DNA of 64,000 nucleotides from Congregibacter brevis (GTDB lineage: Bacteria > Pseudomonadota > Gammaproteobacteria > Pseudomonadales > Halieaceae). Of this stretch, positions 1 through 8,245 are shown one piece after another. The notes beneath the pieces were generated by a model. That model was given only the letters and a program-made list of their open reading frames with translations. It did no database searches and had not been told where the DNA came from. The DNA lies in the NCBI RefSeq assembly GCF_045689245.1, contig NZ_CP136865.1, forward strand, positions 3,472,001 through 3,536,000, written 5' to 3'. Position 1 is the first letter of the stretch. Each line of letters begins with the position of its first letter. The position numbers and the translations under genes are program-made.

Positions 1-1393
1 TCCGGCCGTTGGCATAGAGCAAGTTATTCAATGGCTCTGGGGGCAAAGCGCCGGTGCCGTTGAGCATGTCAGACATTTCTACCGAGATGAGGTCCGCGCG
101 ACAACCCGGCCTAATTGCGCCCAAGTCATCGCGACCCAAGCCTTTAGCCGGTATCCGCGTTGCTCCGTCGATAGCATTCCAAATCGTTGGGCGCTGGCTA
201 TCGCGCTCGGGGTCAAGTTCACCAAGGAGCTCGTGACGCGCCTGCCCATAGAGCACCGCCAGCTTCAAGTTCTCGACATAGTCATTGGAGTGGGTATCTA
301 TCCCTATGTTGACTGCCATCCCAGCGGCCAGTGCTTCAGGATAAGGCTGTGTGCCATTGCCAGCACCACCGCCTGAGGGGCAATGCGCGTATACGACGCC
401 GTGCTTTTTGAGAATGGGCGGATCGATCTCCCAGTCGAGTCCACTCATGTGCGCGCCAAACACCGGACCCTCGCTGAGCATGCCAAAGCTCTCCATCCAC
501 TGAGTGGGAGTCTTGCCCCAAAGGCGCTTAACCGTGTCGGTCTCTTGTTGACCCTGCGAGAGATGAATGTGTAAACCCGTACCCAACTCTTTAGCAGCAC
601 TGGCGAGTGCGCGCATGGTCGCCGGTGTCTGCGTGTCGCAGGCATGGGGAGACATCATGGGTCGGATGAGCCCGTCGCCTTTACCCATGTGCGCTTTGCA
701 AAATTTAAGATTAGCGGCTATCTCGTCTAAAGTGCCCTGCTCTGAATCCATCAGGACCTTATCGTCAGATCTAAACCAGATGGCGAACAATCGCTCGATA
801 CCAGGAATCATAGCTCCAGGATAGGCTCGCACGCCCCAGGGAATCGCTGATCGCACGTAGCTTTCGGCTTGGCGAAGACTCAGGCTCATTTCCAAATGCG
901 TTGTGCATCCTGAACGCAAGAGCTCCGCCAAATTAAGCGCTGTAAGCGCATCCATCTCGTCATCAGAGAGCATCTCAACGAGTTCCAGCGGACGGGCATA
1001 AGAGCGTGGGCCCTCGATGATTCCTCGGGTGGGGGTGGCACTACAACAATGGGTATGACCTGAAATAAAGCCCGGGAGCAACAGCTGCCTTGGCAGCTTC
1101 AGCCTCGGCAGCGCATCAGTAAACCCGCCTTCTCGCACGTCCTCAACAACGCCGCGGCGCACTAAGACCTGCCCATTACGAACTAGCTTCAACTCACCCC
1201 GAGAGTCGGTAAGTATCCACCCAGCTTCAACAATAAAGTTTTCGCCCAGCTGTTTGCTAAGCTTCTCTAGCTTTAAAGTCTGATCTGTCTTTGGAGCTGC
1301 GGCGACCGTCGCAGGGCTCACGGCAAGGCCACTCAGTGCCAGGCTTTGAATAAAGCCTCGGCGGGAAAACCCGGATGAGTCCGACTGATTCAC
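1..1393 (-). CDS. Tat-exported amidohydrolase (ATZ/TRZ-like), 3' end cut by window edge
   Basis: The frame runs open from a GTG at 1393 to the window edge (464 codons), so the C-terminus is missing. The N-terminus has a twin-arginine motif SRRGFIQ (residues 10-16), a hydrophobic stretch and an Ala-rich cleavage region, so Tat export is likely. Amidohydrolase metal-site motifs appear in order: GHTHC (H113 and H115), PHACDTQ, HIHLSQ, GAHMSGLD, AHCPSGG and GIDTHSND. This set is typical of ATZ/TRZ-type hydrolytic deaminases and chlorohydrolases; the substrate cannot be told. The GTG overlaps the TGA of the upstream acetyltransferase by 4 bp, which supports both the start and translational coupling. 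Family call is firm, substrate unknown. Confidence 0.85.
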   Translation of the reverse strand, partial: MNQSDSSGFSRRGFIQSLALSGLAVSPATVAAAPKTDQTLKLEKLSKQLGENFIVEAGWILTDSRGELKLVRNGQVLVRRGVVEDVREGGFTDALPRLKLPRQLLLPGFISGHTHCCSATPTRGIIEGPRSYARPLELVEMLSDDEMDALTALNLAELLRSGCTTHLEMSLSLRQAESYVRSAIPWGVRAYPGAMIPGIERLFAIWFRSDDKVLMDSEQGTLDEIAANLKFCKAHMGKGDGLIRPMMSPHACDTQTPATMRALASAAKELGTGLHIHLSQGQQETDTVKRLWGKTPTQWMESFGMLSEGPVFGAHMSGLDWEIDPPILKKHGVVYAHCPSGGGAGNGTQPYPEALAAGMAVNIGIDTHSNDYVENLKLAVLYGQARHELLGELDPERDSQRPTIWNAIDGATRIPAKGLGRDDLGAIRPGCRADLISVEMSDMLNGTGALPPEPLNNLLYANGR

Positions 1394-2004
1394 ACCCTGG
1401 CTTCTCTCAGCATCGGCACTACCGGGGGTGCGGACCCGCATTGGATAATGCCCATTTCCTCGAAGCCATGGCGCTTGTACAGCGACATATTAAGAGGGTT
1501 CGATGATTCCAGATAAGCCTTGGCGCCCAAGTCATCGACTTTAGCTAGAACATGCTTCATCAATTGAGCACCGTGCCCGCGCCCCTGATAGGCATGGTCT
1601 ACGCCTAGCACCGCCAGGTACCAGCAGTCATCCTTGGGGTGATACTTTTCCATCTCTCCCATCAGGCCGATACAGTCTTCATGTATAGATGGGCGTACCG
1701 TAGTGATCATGCTCTCAACAAGGCGCTCCTCATCAGGCCCTAGTCCCGGGGGGTACCACAGGGCCGTCCCCTCAAAGCCAGGCGTACGATAGGCCGTACC
1801 CGCAGCAATTGCGCCACCGCCAAAGGCGTCATAGAAGTCTCCCGTTGCTGCTTCTAAAAAAGTCGCGGCTTCGGGAAAAAACCAACGCATCAGTGGGTCT
1901 GCTGCGAAAGCGCTCGCCAAAGACGCAAAAACACGCGCTCGCTCATCTTCGACAACCTGACTTACGTCACTATGTGATGGAGCCTCTACCCCTGAATCAG
2001 ACAT
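1390..2004 (-). CDS. GNAT-family N-acetyltransferase
   Basis: A 204-residue protein with a GNAT acetyl-CoA-binding signature (motif A, AYQGRGHGAQLM, about residues 138-149) followed by the motif B region YLESSNPLNMSLYKRHGF. The N-terminal half resembles GNAT proteins of the general small-molecule or drug acetyltransferase type; the acceptor is unknown. It overlaps the upstream SDR gene by 8 bp and the downstream amidohydrolase by 4 bp, so the three genes form one translationally coupled minus-strand operon. This could be a small catabolic or detoxification unit, but that is inference from gene order only. Confidence 0.8.
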   Translation of the reverse strand: MSDSGVEAPSHSDVSQVVEDERARVFASLASAFAADPLMRWFFPEAATFLEAATGDFYDAFGGGAIAAGTAYRTPGFEGTALWYPPGLGPDEERLVESMITTVRPSIHEDCIGLMGEMEKYHPKDDCWYLAVLGVDHAYQGRGHGAQLMKHVLAKVDDLGAKAYLESSNPLNMSLYKRHGFEEMGIIQCGSAPPVVPMLREARV

Positions 2005-2785
2005 CGATACTTTGTCCTAGCGCTGCATGCACAATGCCGCCATCAATGGTGATGGTGTCACCCACGACGTAGTCACCGGCGCGACTCGCGAGGTATATCG
2101 CGGTGCCCGCGAGATCTTCGTCAGTACCAATACGACCCAAGGGAATACTCTTGCCTATTTCATCGCCATGATCCCGAGCGGCCTTATTCATATCTGAAGC
2201 AAAGGCACCAGGCGCGATAGAGGTAACGATAATATTGTCCTTTACGAGTCTGGCTGCCATGCGCTTGGTCAGGTAAATCAAACCGGATTTGGACGCGTGG
2301 TAGCTGTAAGTCTCCCAGGGATTCAGACGCTGGCCGTCAATCGAAGTGATATTGATAACCTTAGCGGGAGAACCGCTCGCACCACCGGCTTTAAGCATTC
2401 CGTGCAGCGCCTGGGTCAAAAAGAATGGCGACTTCAGGTTGAGATCCATTACCTTGTCCCAGCCCTTTTCCGGAAACTGCTCAAAGGGCTCGCCCCAGGC
2501 CGCTCCCGCGTTGTTTACCAGGATATCCAGCTTTTGCTCTCGCTCGCCAAGCGCTGCGGCCACCGCCTGGCAGCCCTCGACTGTCGACACATCCTGAGGA
2601 AGAGAATGACAGTTGGGTCCCAACTCCTCAGCAGTAGCCTCACAATCAGCTGCCTTACGGGAGCTGATATAAACCGTCGCACCCTGAGCGATATAGGCTG
2701 CGGCGATTGTTTTGCCGAGGTTGCGCGATCCACCGGTAACCAGCGCTACGCGCCCTTCCAATGAAAACAGTTTTTGCATATCCAA
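1997..2785 (-). CDS. Short-chain dehydrogenase/reductase, RhlG-like
   Basis: A 262-residue classical SDR with the NAD(P)-binding motif TGGSRNLG (17-24), NNAG (92-95), catalytic Ser149 and YHASK (Tyr163, Lys167). Layout and the opening resemble RhlG-type 3-oxoacyl reductases, but substrate is not provable. The start appears to be TTG at 2785: a strong AAGGAG lies 7 nt before it, whereas the next ATG (2779) would be about 13 nt away. A TTGACA hexamer (2820-2825, minus strand) with nearby TATAAC suggests the promoter, although the 14-bp spacing is short. First gene of the SDR-GNAT-amidohydrolase operon. Confidence 0.85.
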   Translation of the reverse strand: MDMQKLFSLEGRVALVTGGSRNLGKTIAAAYIAQGATVYISSRKAADCEATAEELGPNCHSLPQDVSTVEGCQAVAAALGEREQKLDILVNNAGAAWGEPFEQFPEKGWDKVMDLNLKSPFFLTQALHGMLKAGGASGSPAKVINITSIDGQRLNPWETYSYHASKSGLIYLTKRMAARLVKDNIIVTSIAPGAFASDMNKAARDHGDEIGKSIPLGRIGTDEDLAGTAIYLASRAGDYVVGDTITIDGGIVHAALGQSIDV

Positions 2786-2828
2786 AGTAATTCTCCTTAG
2801 TTATATACGCTTGTTCGACTGTCAATTT

Positions 2829-2853
2829 TGCATGCTAACACCCTATGCATGCA
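2829..2853. promoter_or_regulatory. Inverted repeat in divergent SDR / RNA methyltransferase promoter region
   Basis: TGCATGC (2829-2835) and GCATGCA (2847-2853) form a perfect 7-bp dyad with an 11-bp spacer, just upstream of a TTGACA-like -35 for the SDR operon. It may be an operator; no regulator gene is adjacent. Confidence 0.3.
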
Positions 2854-2921
2854 GAGGAATCATGATCAAAACATTCCGCTAACAATGAATACCAGAGAAG
2901 CACTGCGAGTGGGATTGCGCC

Positions 2922-4151
2922 ATGACCGCGGTACAGGTGGTAAGCTTGTTTTCGCAAAGGAAAAAAGCCGTGCTCAAACGCCCAAAACCCAAGATCTCCA
3001 AGCGGGATCACATCAGACTCGGCCAACGGTTCGAAGGCACGGTGCGCGACCTTAGTAGCGACGGACAGGGAATCGTGGCCCACCCCGATGGCCGCATCTT
3101 CTTCGTAGCTGGGGTTTGGCGAAGCGAACACGGCCTCTTTGAAGTCACCGGTCTCAAAGGGAGAATGGGCTTCGCAAAATTAGTTTCCTTAAGTGAAGGG
3201 TCTCCAGAGCGTAGACCACCTCCCTGCCCCTATCACGGATTTACTAACGATACTTGTGGAGGCTGTCCTTGGTTGTTCATGGCGTATTCACAGCAGCTCG
3301 AGAGCAAACAACAACTAGTCACGAAAACTCTCCAGCCATTGAATGAAAGCCTGGTAATAGCTGACATTTGGAGTTCGCCGGAAGAGCTGGGTTATCGAAA
3401 CCGAGCGCAGCTCAAGACTGATGGACGGCGCTTGGGCTACGTTGCCGCAAACTCTAGAGAAATCGCCGAAGTCAGCGACTGCCTGGTCCTCAATGAAAGA
3501 AACCGTCAGACCCTAAAGGACCTCAGAGCACAACTTCCCAATCCAGCCTGGAAGCCGAGTCGTGGTAAACAGTGGTTAGCCCTAGATTTTGACGACGACA
3601 TCACCGCGCAAGAGGTTGTGGCCAATCAACGACGAGCATTCCGCCAAGGCAACACCGCGCAGAACCAACGGATGCGCGAATGGCTGAAAGAGCGCATAAG
3701 GTTCCTAGATCCGCAGGATCCTGTTCTGGAGCTTTTCGCAGGATCGGGAAACTTCACCGAGGTTCTGGTGAACGCTGGCTACCAAGACATCTGTGCCGTC
3801 GACAGCTTTAGGCCCGCTGTCGAAACACTCACCAGTCGCGATTTGCCGGGAGTAGGCGGGCTTTGCAGTGACTTGGGCCGCAGCGGCAGTGCCGAGCAAC
3901 TAGCGCCGCAACTGTCAAAGGCCAAGCTATTACTTATGGACCCGCCCCGTGAGGGACTGAAAAACTTTGCTGAGTATCTGTTATTCGCAAAGGGGCTACA
4001 CACAATTATCTATGTCTCCTGCGATCCGGCGACGCTATCACGAGACCTAAAAGTTGCGATGGAACAGGGATTCGCCTTAAAAGAAGCTCAGCCCCTGGAC
4101 CTCTTCCCTCAAACCCCTCACGTCGAGGTCTTGACCGTCCTCAGCCGCTAA
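2922..4151 (+). CDS. SAM-dependent 23S rRNA (uracil-5-)-methyltransferase, RlmD/TrmA family
   Basis: A 409-residue RNA methyltransferase. A TRAM-type beta-barrel (about residues 33-90) is followed by Fe-S ligands C102, C112, C115 (spaced as CxxC after CPYHGF) and C187, as in RlmD/RumA. The C-terminal Rossmann domain has ELFAGSGNFTE (SAM binding), MDPPREG, and catalytic YVSCDPATLSRDL (Cys near 367). It methylates C5 of a uridine in RNA. The protein is shorter than E. coli RlmD (433), with a compact central region, so an RlmC-type or other assignment within the family is possible. Single-gene unit, convergent with azlD. Confidence 0.85.
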   Translation: MTAVQVVSLFSQRKKAVLKRPKPKISKRDHIRLGQRFEGTVRDLSSDGQGIVAHPDGRIFFVAGVWRSEHGLFEVTGLKGRMGFAKLVSLSEGSPERRPPPCPYHGFTNDTCGGCPWLFMAYSQQLESKQQLVTKTLQPLNESLVIADIWSSPEELGYRNRAQLKTDGRRLGYVAANSREIAEVSDCLVLNERNRQTLKDLRAQLPNPAWKPSRGKQWLALDFDDDITAQEVVANQRRAFRQGNTAQNQRMREWLKERIRFLDPQDPVLELFAGSGNFTEVLVNAGYQDICAVDSFRPAVETLTSRDLPGVGGLCSDLGRSGSAEQLAPQLSKAKLLLMDPPREGLKNFAEYLLFAKGLHTIIYVSCDPATLSRDLKVAMEQGFALKEAQPLDLFPQTPHVEVLTVLSR

Positions 4152-4162
4152 AGTTGGCACCA

Positions 4163-4477
4163 TCAGAGGTTCAAGAACGCTGCCACGGTCCAGAAGACCG
4201 CCATACCCGTGAGCAAGGTAACGATGTGGTTGCGTGTCTTCCACGCTACCAACGCTGCGGAACTTAGGCCCGCCAACTCGGGCGCGGCGATAAGCACCTC
4301 ACCTTCGGAACTCGTCAGCATCGACACAATGAGCGCGCCCATCACGGCAGGAGCAACATACTCAAGCGCTCTAAGCGCCAGGGGTGGAAATCGCACCTCG
4401 GCCAGGGCGACCACAAAGATCGCGCGACTCAGATAGGTACCAATGCCGGCAAGTAAAATGGCAAGAAACTGACTCAT
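4163..4477 (-). CDS. azlD: AzlD-family branched-chain amino acid exporter small subunit
   Basis: A 104-residue hydrophobic protein with about three to four membrane helices and an AzlD-like GIGTYLSRAIF N-terminal segment. AzlD works with AzlC to export branched-chain amino acids or analogues through the inner membrane. Its ATG overlaps the azlC stop by 4 bp, the usual coupled azlCD layout. It ends 11 bp from the convergent RNA methyltransferase gene, with no clear terminator between them. Confidence 0.8.
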   Translation of the reverse strand: MSQFLAILLAGIGTYLSRAIFVVALAEVRFPPLALRALEYVAPAVMGALIVSMLTSSEGEVLIAAPELAGLSSAALVAWKTRNHIVTLLTGMAVFWTVAAFLNL

Positions 4478-5202
4478 AAACGCTGCCGCCGGCCTTCAAG
4501 AAACAGCCCTAAAAGGACTCCGAGCAGAGCGCCTACTAAAAGCCCCGATCGATTGGGCAAGTCTGCAAGAAGCATCGTAAATGCCCCCGACAGTAGTGCG
4601 ACAAGCACCTTCTCCCAGCGATCAATCGCAGTTACGAGTAACGCCGTGAACAATACCGGAGCCGCAAAAGAAATATTCCAGCTCTCCGGCACAAGTGGGC
4701 CAACAAACAGGCCTAGTGCCGTACAGACCATCCACAATGCCCAAAAGGTAAAACCTGCAGCCAGGAAGTAGGCGCGAAAGGCTGCCGGTTCTTCGTCCTT
4801 ACGCAGCATAGCTAGGGCAAACACCTGATCGATCAACACATAGGGGCCCACCCAACGAAACCACGCGGGCTGCCCCTGAAATCTCGGCGCGATGCTTACG
4901 GAGTACAAAAGGTGGCGGGCGCCGACAATCAAGGCTGCTGTCACAGCGGCTGCAACCGAAGCACCTTCACCGAGCAAGGTAACAATAGTGATCTGTGCGG
5001 CGCCGCCAAACATCAGGGGAGACGAGCTCCAACCGAGCCAAGGAGCAATACCTGACTCACCCACAACCACGCCAAACACCAGAGCAAATGGGATGGCGGG
5101 TATAAACAGAGGAATGCTTTCAAACATCCCCCGTTTTAGGTGCAGGTAGGGATCACTCATGCGCGGCATTCTACGCGAGGTAGACGACACGGGGAATTTC
5201 AT
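4474..5202 (-). CDS. azlC: AzlC-family branched-chain amino acid permease
   Basis: Up to 242 residues with the AzlC family opening (GMFESIPLFIPAIPFALVFG) and several hydrophobic helices, including GGAAQITIVTLLGEGAS in the second one. It is the large subunit of the AzlCD exporter. The first 14 residues of the longest frame look unlike a membrane protein start and no clear Shine-Dalgarno marks ATG 5202; MSDPYLHLKRG at 5160 is an equally good or better start. Followed directly by azlD. Confidence 0.8.
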   Translation of the reverse strand: MKFPVSSTSRRMPRMSDPYLHLKRGMFESIPLFIPAIPFALVFGVVVGESGIAPWLGWSSSPLMFGGAAQITIVTLLGEGASVAAAVTAALIVGARHLLYSVSIAPRFQGQPAWFRWVGPYVLIDQVFALAMLRKDEEPAAFRAYFLAAGFTFWALWMVCTALGLFVGPLVPESWNISFAAPVLFTALLVTAIDRWEKVLVALLSGAFTMLLADLPNRSGLLVGALLGVLLGLFLEGRRQRL

Positions 5203-5262
5203 TGCTCAGAACCGAGAGGGTATATTGAAAAACTCTGCAGTTAACAGCGGCTCTAGCATTTC

Positions 5263-6174
5263 ATGCGTCACTTCTTAATTAGTAAGCTACTCATCAGCCT
5301 CTTTGTGCTGGACGCACTGCCTGTTACTAGCGCAGAAGAAGAACTATCCATGTCCAACGGGGAGTACGTAGTTCCCGGGATTCTGTCGCTTCCCGCACAG
5401 ACCAATCATGCCGCCCCTGCCGTGCTACTGCTCCATGGCACCGCTTCTCAAAAAAACGAGGTAGGCGACCTTTATCTGCAATTAGCTCAGAAGCTCGCAG
5501 CAGAAGGCATCGCATCGCTGCGAATCGACCTTGCCGGGGCCGGCGACAGTGCCGTGGACCACCTCCACTTTAGTCTCAGTAGTGCCACGAGAGATGCTCA
5601 AACGGCATTTGATTTCCTCTCGACGCACCCACTGATCAACAACAAAAAGATTGCGGTTTTAGGTTTCAGTCAGGGCGGACTCATTGCCCAGCGTCTGGTA
5701 CTCAAGGAGCCTCGTGCTTTAGCACTAGCTACGTGGTCAACGGCAGCCGCCAATGGCCGAGGCAGCTTTGCCAGGTTCTTTGATGAGCACTACCGCGAAG
5801 CCTTGAGAACCGGTCATGCGAGCGTCGCCTTTCCCTGGCTCTCGGAGCCATTGCGTTTCAGCTTGCAGTGGTTCACCGAGATCGACGAGCAACAAACCCT
5901 CACCGAGATGCAGGGCTACAAAGCGCCAATTCTGTGTATCGCCGGTACGGCTGACAGCACCGTAGCTTTTGAGCAGAGCGAGGAACTGATTAATGTGTCC
6001 ACGCACCCAATGAGTCAGCTTGTATTGTTAGCCGGTGCCGACCACATATTTAATGTACTCGCAGCTAAGCCATCGTTCAAAGAAACACCCACGCACTCTG
6101 ACCGACTACTGAGCACGACCGTCAGTTGGCTCTCAGAGCTCTTCGATCACTATTCCCAGAGCGCCGGGCCCTAG
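5263..6174 (+). CDS. Secreted alpha/beta hydrolase
   Basis: A 303-residue protein with a Sec signal peptide (residues 1-24, cleavage near VTSA-EEE). The alpha/beta hydrolase fold is shown by the oxyanion motif LLHGTAS (56-62), nucleophile elbow GFSQGG (Ser136), acid in GTADSTV (Asp231) and GADHIF (His261). It resembles dienelactone-hydrolase or peptidase-S9-like lipase/esterase families acting on unknown esters in the periplasm. Its stop overlaps the convergent YkoF-like gene by 4 bp. Confidence 0.8.
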   Translation: MRHFLISKLLISLFVLDALPVTSAEEELSMSNGEYVVPGILSLPAQTNHAAPAVLLLHGTASQKNEVGDLYLQLAQKLAAEGIASLRIDLAGAGDSAVDHLHFSLSSATRDAQTAFDFLSTHPLINNKKIAVLGFSQGGLIAQRLVLKEPRALALATWSTAAANGRGSFARFFDEHYREALRTGHASVAFPWLSEPLRFSLQWFTEIDEQQTLTEMQGYKAPILCIAGTADSTVAFEQSEELINVSTHPMSQLVLLAGADHIFNVLAAKPSFKETPTHSDRLLSTTVSWLSELFDHYSQSAGP

Positions 6175-6425
6175 GCGATATCCAAATCCATGGGTATGAA
6201 CTTGCAGACCAAAACTTGTGATGAGCCAAACTTTGCAGCGCTCGCCCGCAAGGTGTCGCTCACTGCGCTCATAACGCTCCCATGCTCCCCTTGGATCTGG
6301 GTACTCATCGCGTTCGTCACAATCTTAAGGCCATCCCTTGAGTTGAGATCATCAATGAGCGACTGAATAACGGGGATATAGTCTGCGTTAAGGGGGTAAA
6401 GACTCAGTTCAGCAGTAAGTGTCAT
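6171..6425 (-). CDS. YkoF/MTH1187-type thiamine-binding-like small protein
   Basis: An 84-residue protein with the ferredoxin-like pattern of the MTH1187/YkoF family: LSLYPLNADYIPVIQSLI, then GLKIVTNAMSTQIQG, then a C-terminal helix and LVCKFIPMD strand. YkoF-family members bind thiamine or hydroxymethylpyrimidine-type ligands; whether this one does is unknown. AGGA precedes the ATG at 6425 by 7 nt. A 14-bp tandem repeat lies directly upstream. Confidence 0.65.
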   Translation of the reverse strand: MTLTAELSLYPLNADYIPVIQSLIDDLNSRDGLKIVTNAMSTQIQGEHGSVMSAVSDTLRASAAKFGSSQVLVCKFIPMDLDIA

Positions 6426-6443
6426 ATCTTGGTCCTACCTGAA

Positions 6444-6499
6444 TGCTCGTATTAGGGTGCTCGTATGAGAATGTTCGTATGAGGGTCGTCATATTAAGA
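6444..6499. repeat. 14-bp intergenic tandem repeat, 3 good copies plus 1 degenerate
   Basis: Units TGCTCGTATTAGGG, TGCTCGTATGAGAA, TGTTCGTATGAGGG and the poorer TCGTCATATTAAGA lie head to tail. They fill the gap between acpH and the YkoF-like gene, in its probable promoter/leader. Confidence 0.85.
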
Positions 6500-6512
6500 A
6501 AAGCGCTAATCA

Positions 6513-7085
6513 CTACGCATTGATCCCGCGCTGCACGTCAGTGAACACATGGAGAAAACCCCGATCGAATTCACCAGCATGTTCATCGGCTATATCTAAC
6601 ATGGATGCGAGCGCCACTGGGCGTTTGAGTCGCTGAGCAAGGCGTTCCAGCACAGCCACGACCCCCTCTCGGGTCTCATACACCCTTAGCCAGTCAGCAT
6701 CGGTCCATCGCTTGGCAACAAGCGCAAGACCGCTAGGAAGCAACTGCGGGTTCTCTCGAAGCACACGATAAGTGCCTTCTAAGAAGGCATCCCGCTGCCA
6801 GTCAGTGAAGCGCTGCCAATGACGCACAAGATAGTGATCGAAGAGCACATCCAGCACCAAGCCGGAGTAACGACGCTCACCTTCGGGAAACAACGATCTC
6901 AGCGACCGATAAGCGTCATGCCGGTCGGTTAATACGTCCACTCGCCGATGACGACGCACTCCATCGGCAACTCGAGGATGCAATCGATGCTGGCTCAGTG
7001 GGCCCTTGACCAGATCACCGGCAATGTTACCGATTAGACTGTGGGCATAAGGCTCTGCGAGAAGCGCGTGAGCAAGATAGTTCAA
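6513..7085 (-). CDS. acpH: Acyl carrier protein phosphodiesterase (DUF479)
   Basis: A 190-residue protein beginning MNYLAHALLAEPYAHSLIGN, the typical AcpH start, followed by GNIAGDLVKGPL (19-30), VRRHRRVDVLTDRH and LFDHYLVRHW motifs. AcpH hydrolyses the 4'-phosphopantetheine arm from holo-ACP to give apo-ACP in the cytoplasm. Length matches the E. coli enzyme (193). It lies 18 bp after the small membrane-protein gene and may be cotranscribed with it. Confidence 0.88.
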   Translation of the reverse strand: MNYLAHALLAEPYAHSLIGNIAGDLVKGPLSQHRLHPRVADGVRRHRRVDVLTDRHDAYRSLRSLFPEGERRYSGLVLDVLFDHYLVRHWQRFTDWQRDAFLEGTYRVLRENPQLLPSGLALVAKRWTDADWLRVYETREGVVAVLERLAQRLKRPVALASMLDIADEHAGEFDRGFLHVFTDVQRGINA

Positions 7086-7103
7086 GGGCTATCTCGGATC
7101 GAT

Positions 7104-7499
7104 CTATCTTGCGCTGACGGCTCGCGCAGCAGAGAAGACAACAAGAAAGGTAATGATTTCCACGACGATTGCATCCATGGTCAAAGCTGCGCCGTGTACC
7201 TGCCATGCCACGATGCGTGCAGGGGCTACCAGGCCGATCAATAGCGCACCTGCCATTAGGTAACTCGGATGTCGGCGAAATACGCCATACAGCATGAAGA
7301 GTCCCGAACACAGAAAGAACGCGGCACTGTCACCAAGCTGGGTAGCAAGACCGGTACTCTGCAGCAGAGACGCACCCAGCGCGCCGGCAATAATCGAAGG
7401 CGCGCCTAGCCAAGCAAGGCCAAAGCTCAAGTAAAGCAAGCCAAACAAAGCCGAGACACCAAGGGCGAGTTTGCCCGGCAGTGAAAGAGTCTGAGTCAT
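7104..7499 (-). CDS. Small four-helix membrane protein of unknown function
   Basis: A 131-residue protein with about four hydrophobic segments (residues 10-34, 55-75, 78-97, 104-126) and short polar loops. It has the look of DUF4345-like inner-membrane proteins, but no motif allows a functional call. The gene is 18 bp upstream of acpH in the same direction. The start ATG 7499 is preceded by AAAGGAT-like purines about 10 nt away. Confidence 0.65.
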   Translation of the reverse strand: MTQTLSLPGKLALGVSALFGLLYLSFGLAWLGAPSIIAGALGASLLQSTGLATQLGDSAAFFLCSGLFMLYGVFRRHPSYLMAGALLIGLVAPARIVAWQVHGAALTMDAIVVEIITFLVVFSAARAVSAR

Positions 7500-7604
7500 G
7501 AACTGAATCCTTTTTATGTTTTCGTTGGAAGATCATCGCGTAGAGACGTTTTACGGGTCTCAACAATCACAACCGCGACGATGCAGGGAGCGTATACAGT
7601 GCCT

Positions 7605-7660
7605 ATCTCAGTGACAATACCTCAGTAACAATACCTCAGTAACAGTAGCCCAGTGACAAT
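7605..7660. repeat. 14-bp intergenic tandem repeat, 4 copies
   Basis: ATCTCAGTGACAAT, ACCTCAGTAACAAT, ACCTCAGTAACAGT and AGCCCAGTGACAAT lie head to tail in the divergent promoter region between the small membrane protein (minus) and the CIA30 gene (plus). The array ends 35 bp before the CIA30 ATG. Confidence 0.9.
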
Positions 7661-7695
7661 ATGCCTACGACCACCTCTGAAAGAGAGCCCCACCC

Positions 7696-8235
7696 ATGAA
7701 TGCACCGTTTCAGGAAACACGGCTAATCGACGACTTTAGCTACCGTCAGCAGGCGAGCATTGGGCAGTGCTGGCAGTATGTGAGCGACACCGTCATGGGC
7801 GGTATCTCACAGGGCTTTGCCCGCCACGAATCAGTGAACGGTCGTCACGCTTTGCTGCTCGCGGGTAACGTTAGTCTCGAGAACAATGGCGGTTTTATTC
7901 AGGCGGCATTGGACTTGGAAGTAGCTGGAAAATTGCTCGATGCCAGCGCTGCAGAGGGCATTGCTGTCAGCATCTGCGGCGACGGGCGCAGCTATGCCCT
8001 AAACCTTCGCACGGCTGACACAGAGCGGCCATGGCAGAGTTACCGATGTACCATAGACACCGAGAGCCATTGGCAAACGCGCTACCTTCCGTTCGCCTCG
8101 TTTATACCTCACAGAATTGAGCAAGCACTCAATCCTCAGATACTGCGACGTATCGGCCTAATTGCTATTGGCTCACCGGGACCGGCGCGCGTCGCTATAT
8201 CGAGAATTGCTCTGTACGGGCAGGGCAAGAGCTAG
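7696..8235 (+). CDS. CIA30-family protein (complex I intermediate-associated protein 30 domain)
   Basis: A 179-residue protein with the CIA30 signature: LIDDF near the N-terminus, WQYVSDTVMGGISQG (about 27-41), then AALDLEV, a GDGRSYALNLRT strand and LPFASFIP. Eukaryotic CIA30 helps complex I assembly; bacterial versions are beta-jelly-roll proteins of poorly known role. No signal peptide, so cytoplasmic. It is monocistronic, with an ordinary ATG start, and runs convergently into the efflux operon 10 bp away. Confidence 0.8.
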   Translation: MNAPFQETRLIDDFSYRQQASIGQCWQYVSDTVMGGISQGFARHESVNGRHALLLAGNVSLENNGGFIQAALDLEVAGKLLDASAAEGIAVSICGDGRSYALNLRTADTERPWQSYRCTIDTESHWQTRYLPFASFIPHRIEQALNPQILRRIGLIAIGSPGPARVAISRIALYGQGKS

Positions 8236-8245
8236 CCTAGAAACA

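Noticed and set aside
2297..2764. Plus-strand ORF (155 codons) opposite the SDR gene
   Set aside because: Fully antisense to a well-supported SDR, with no family features.
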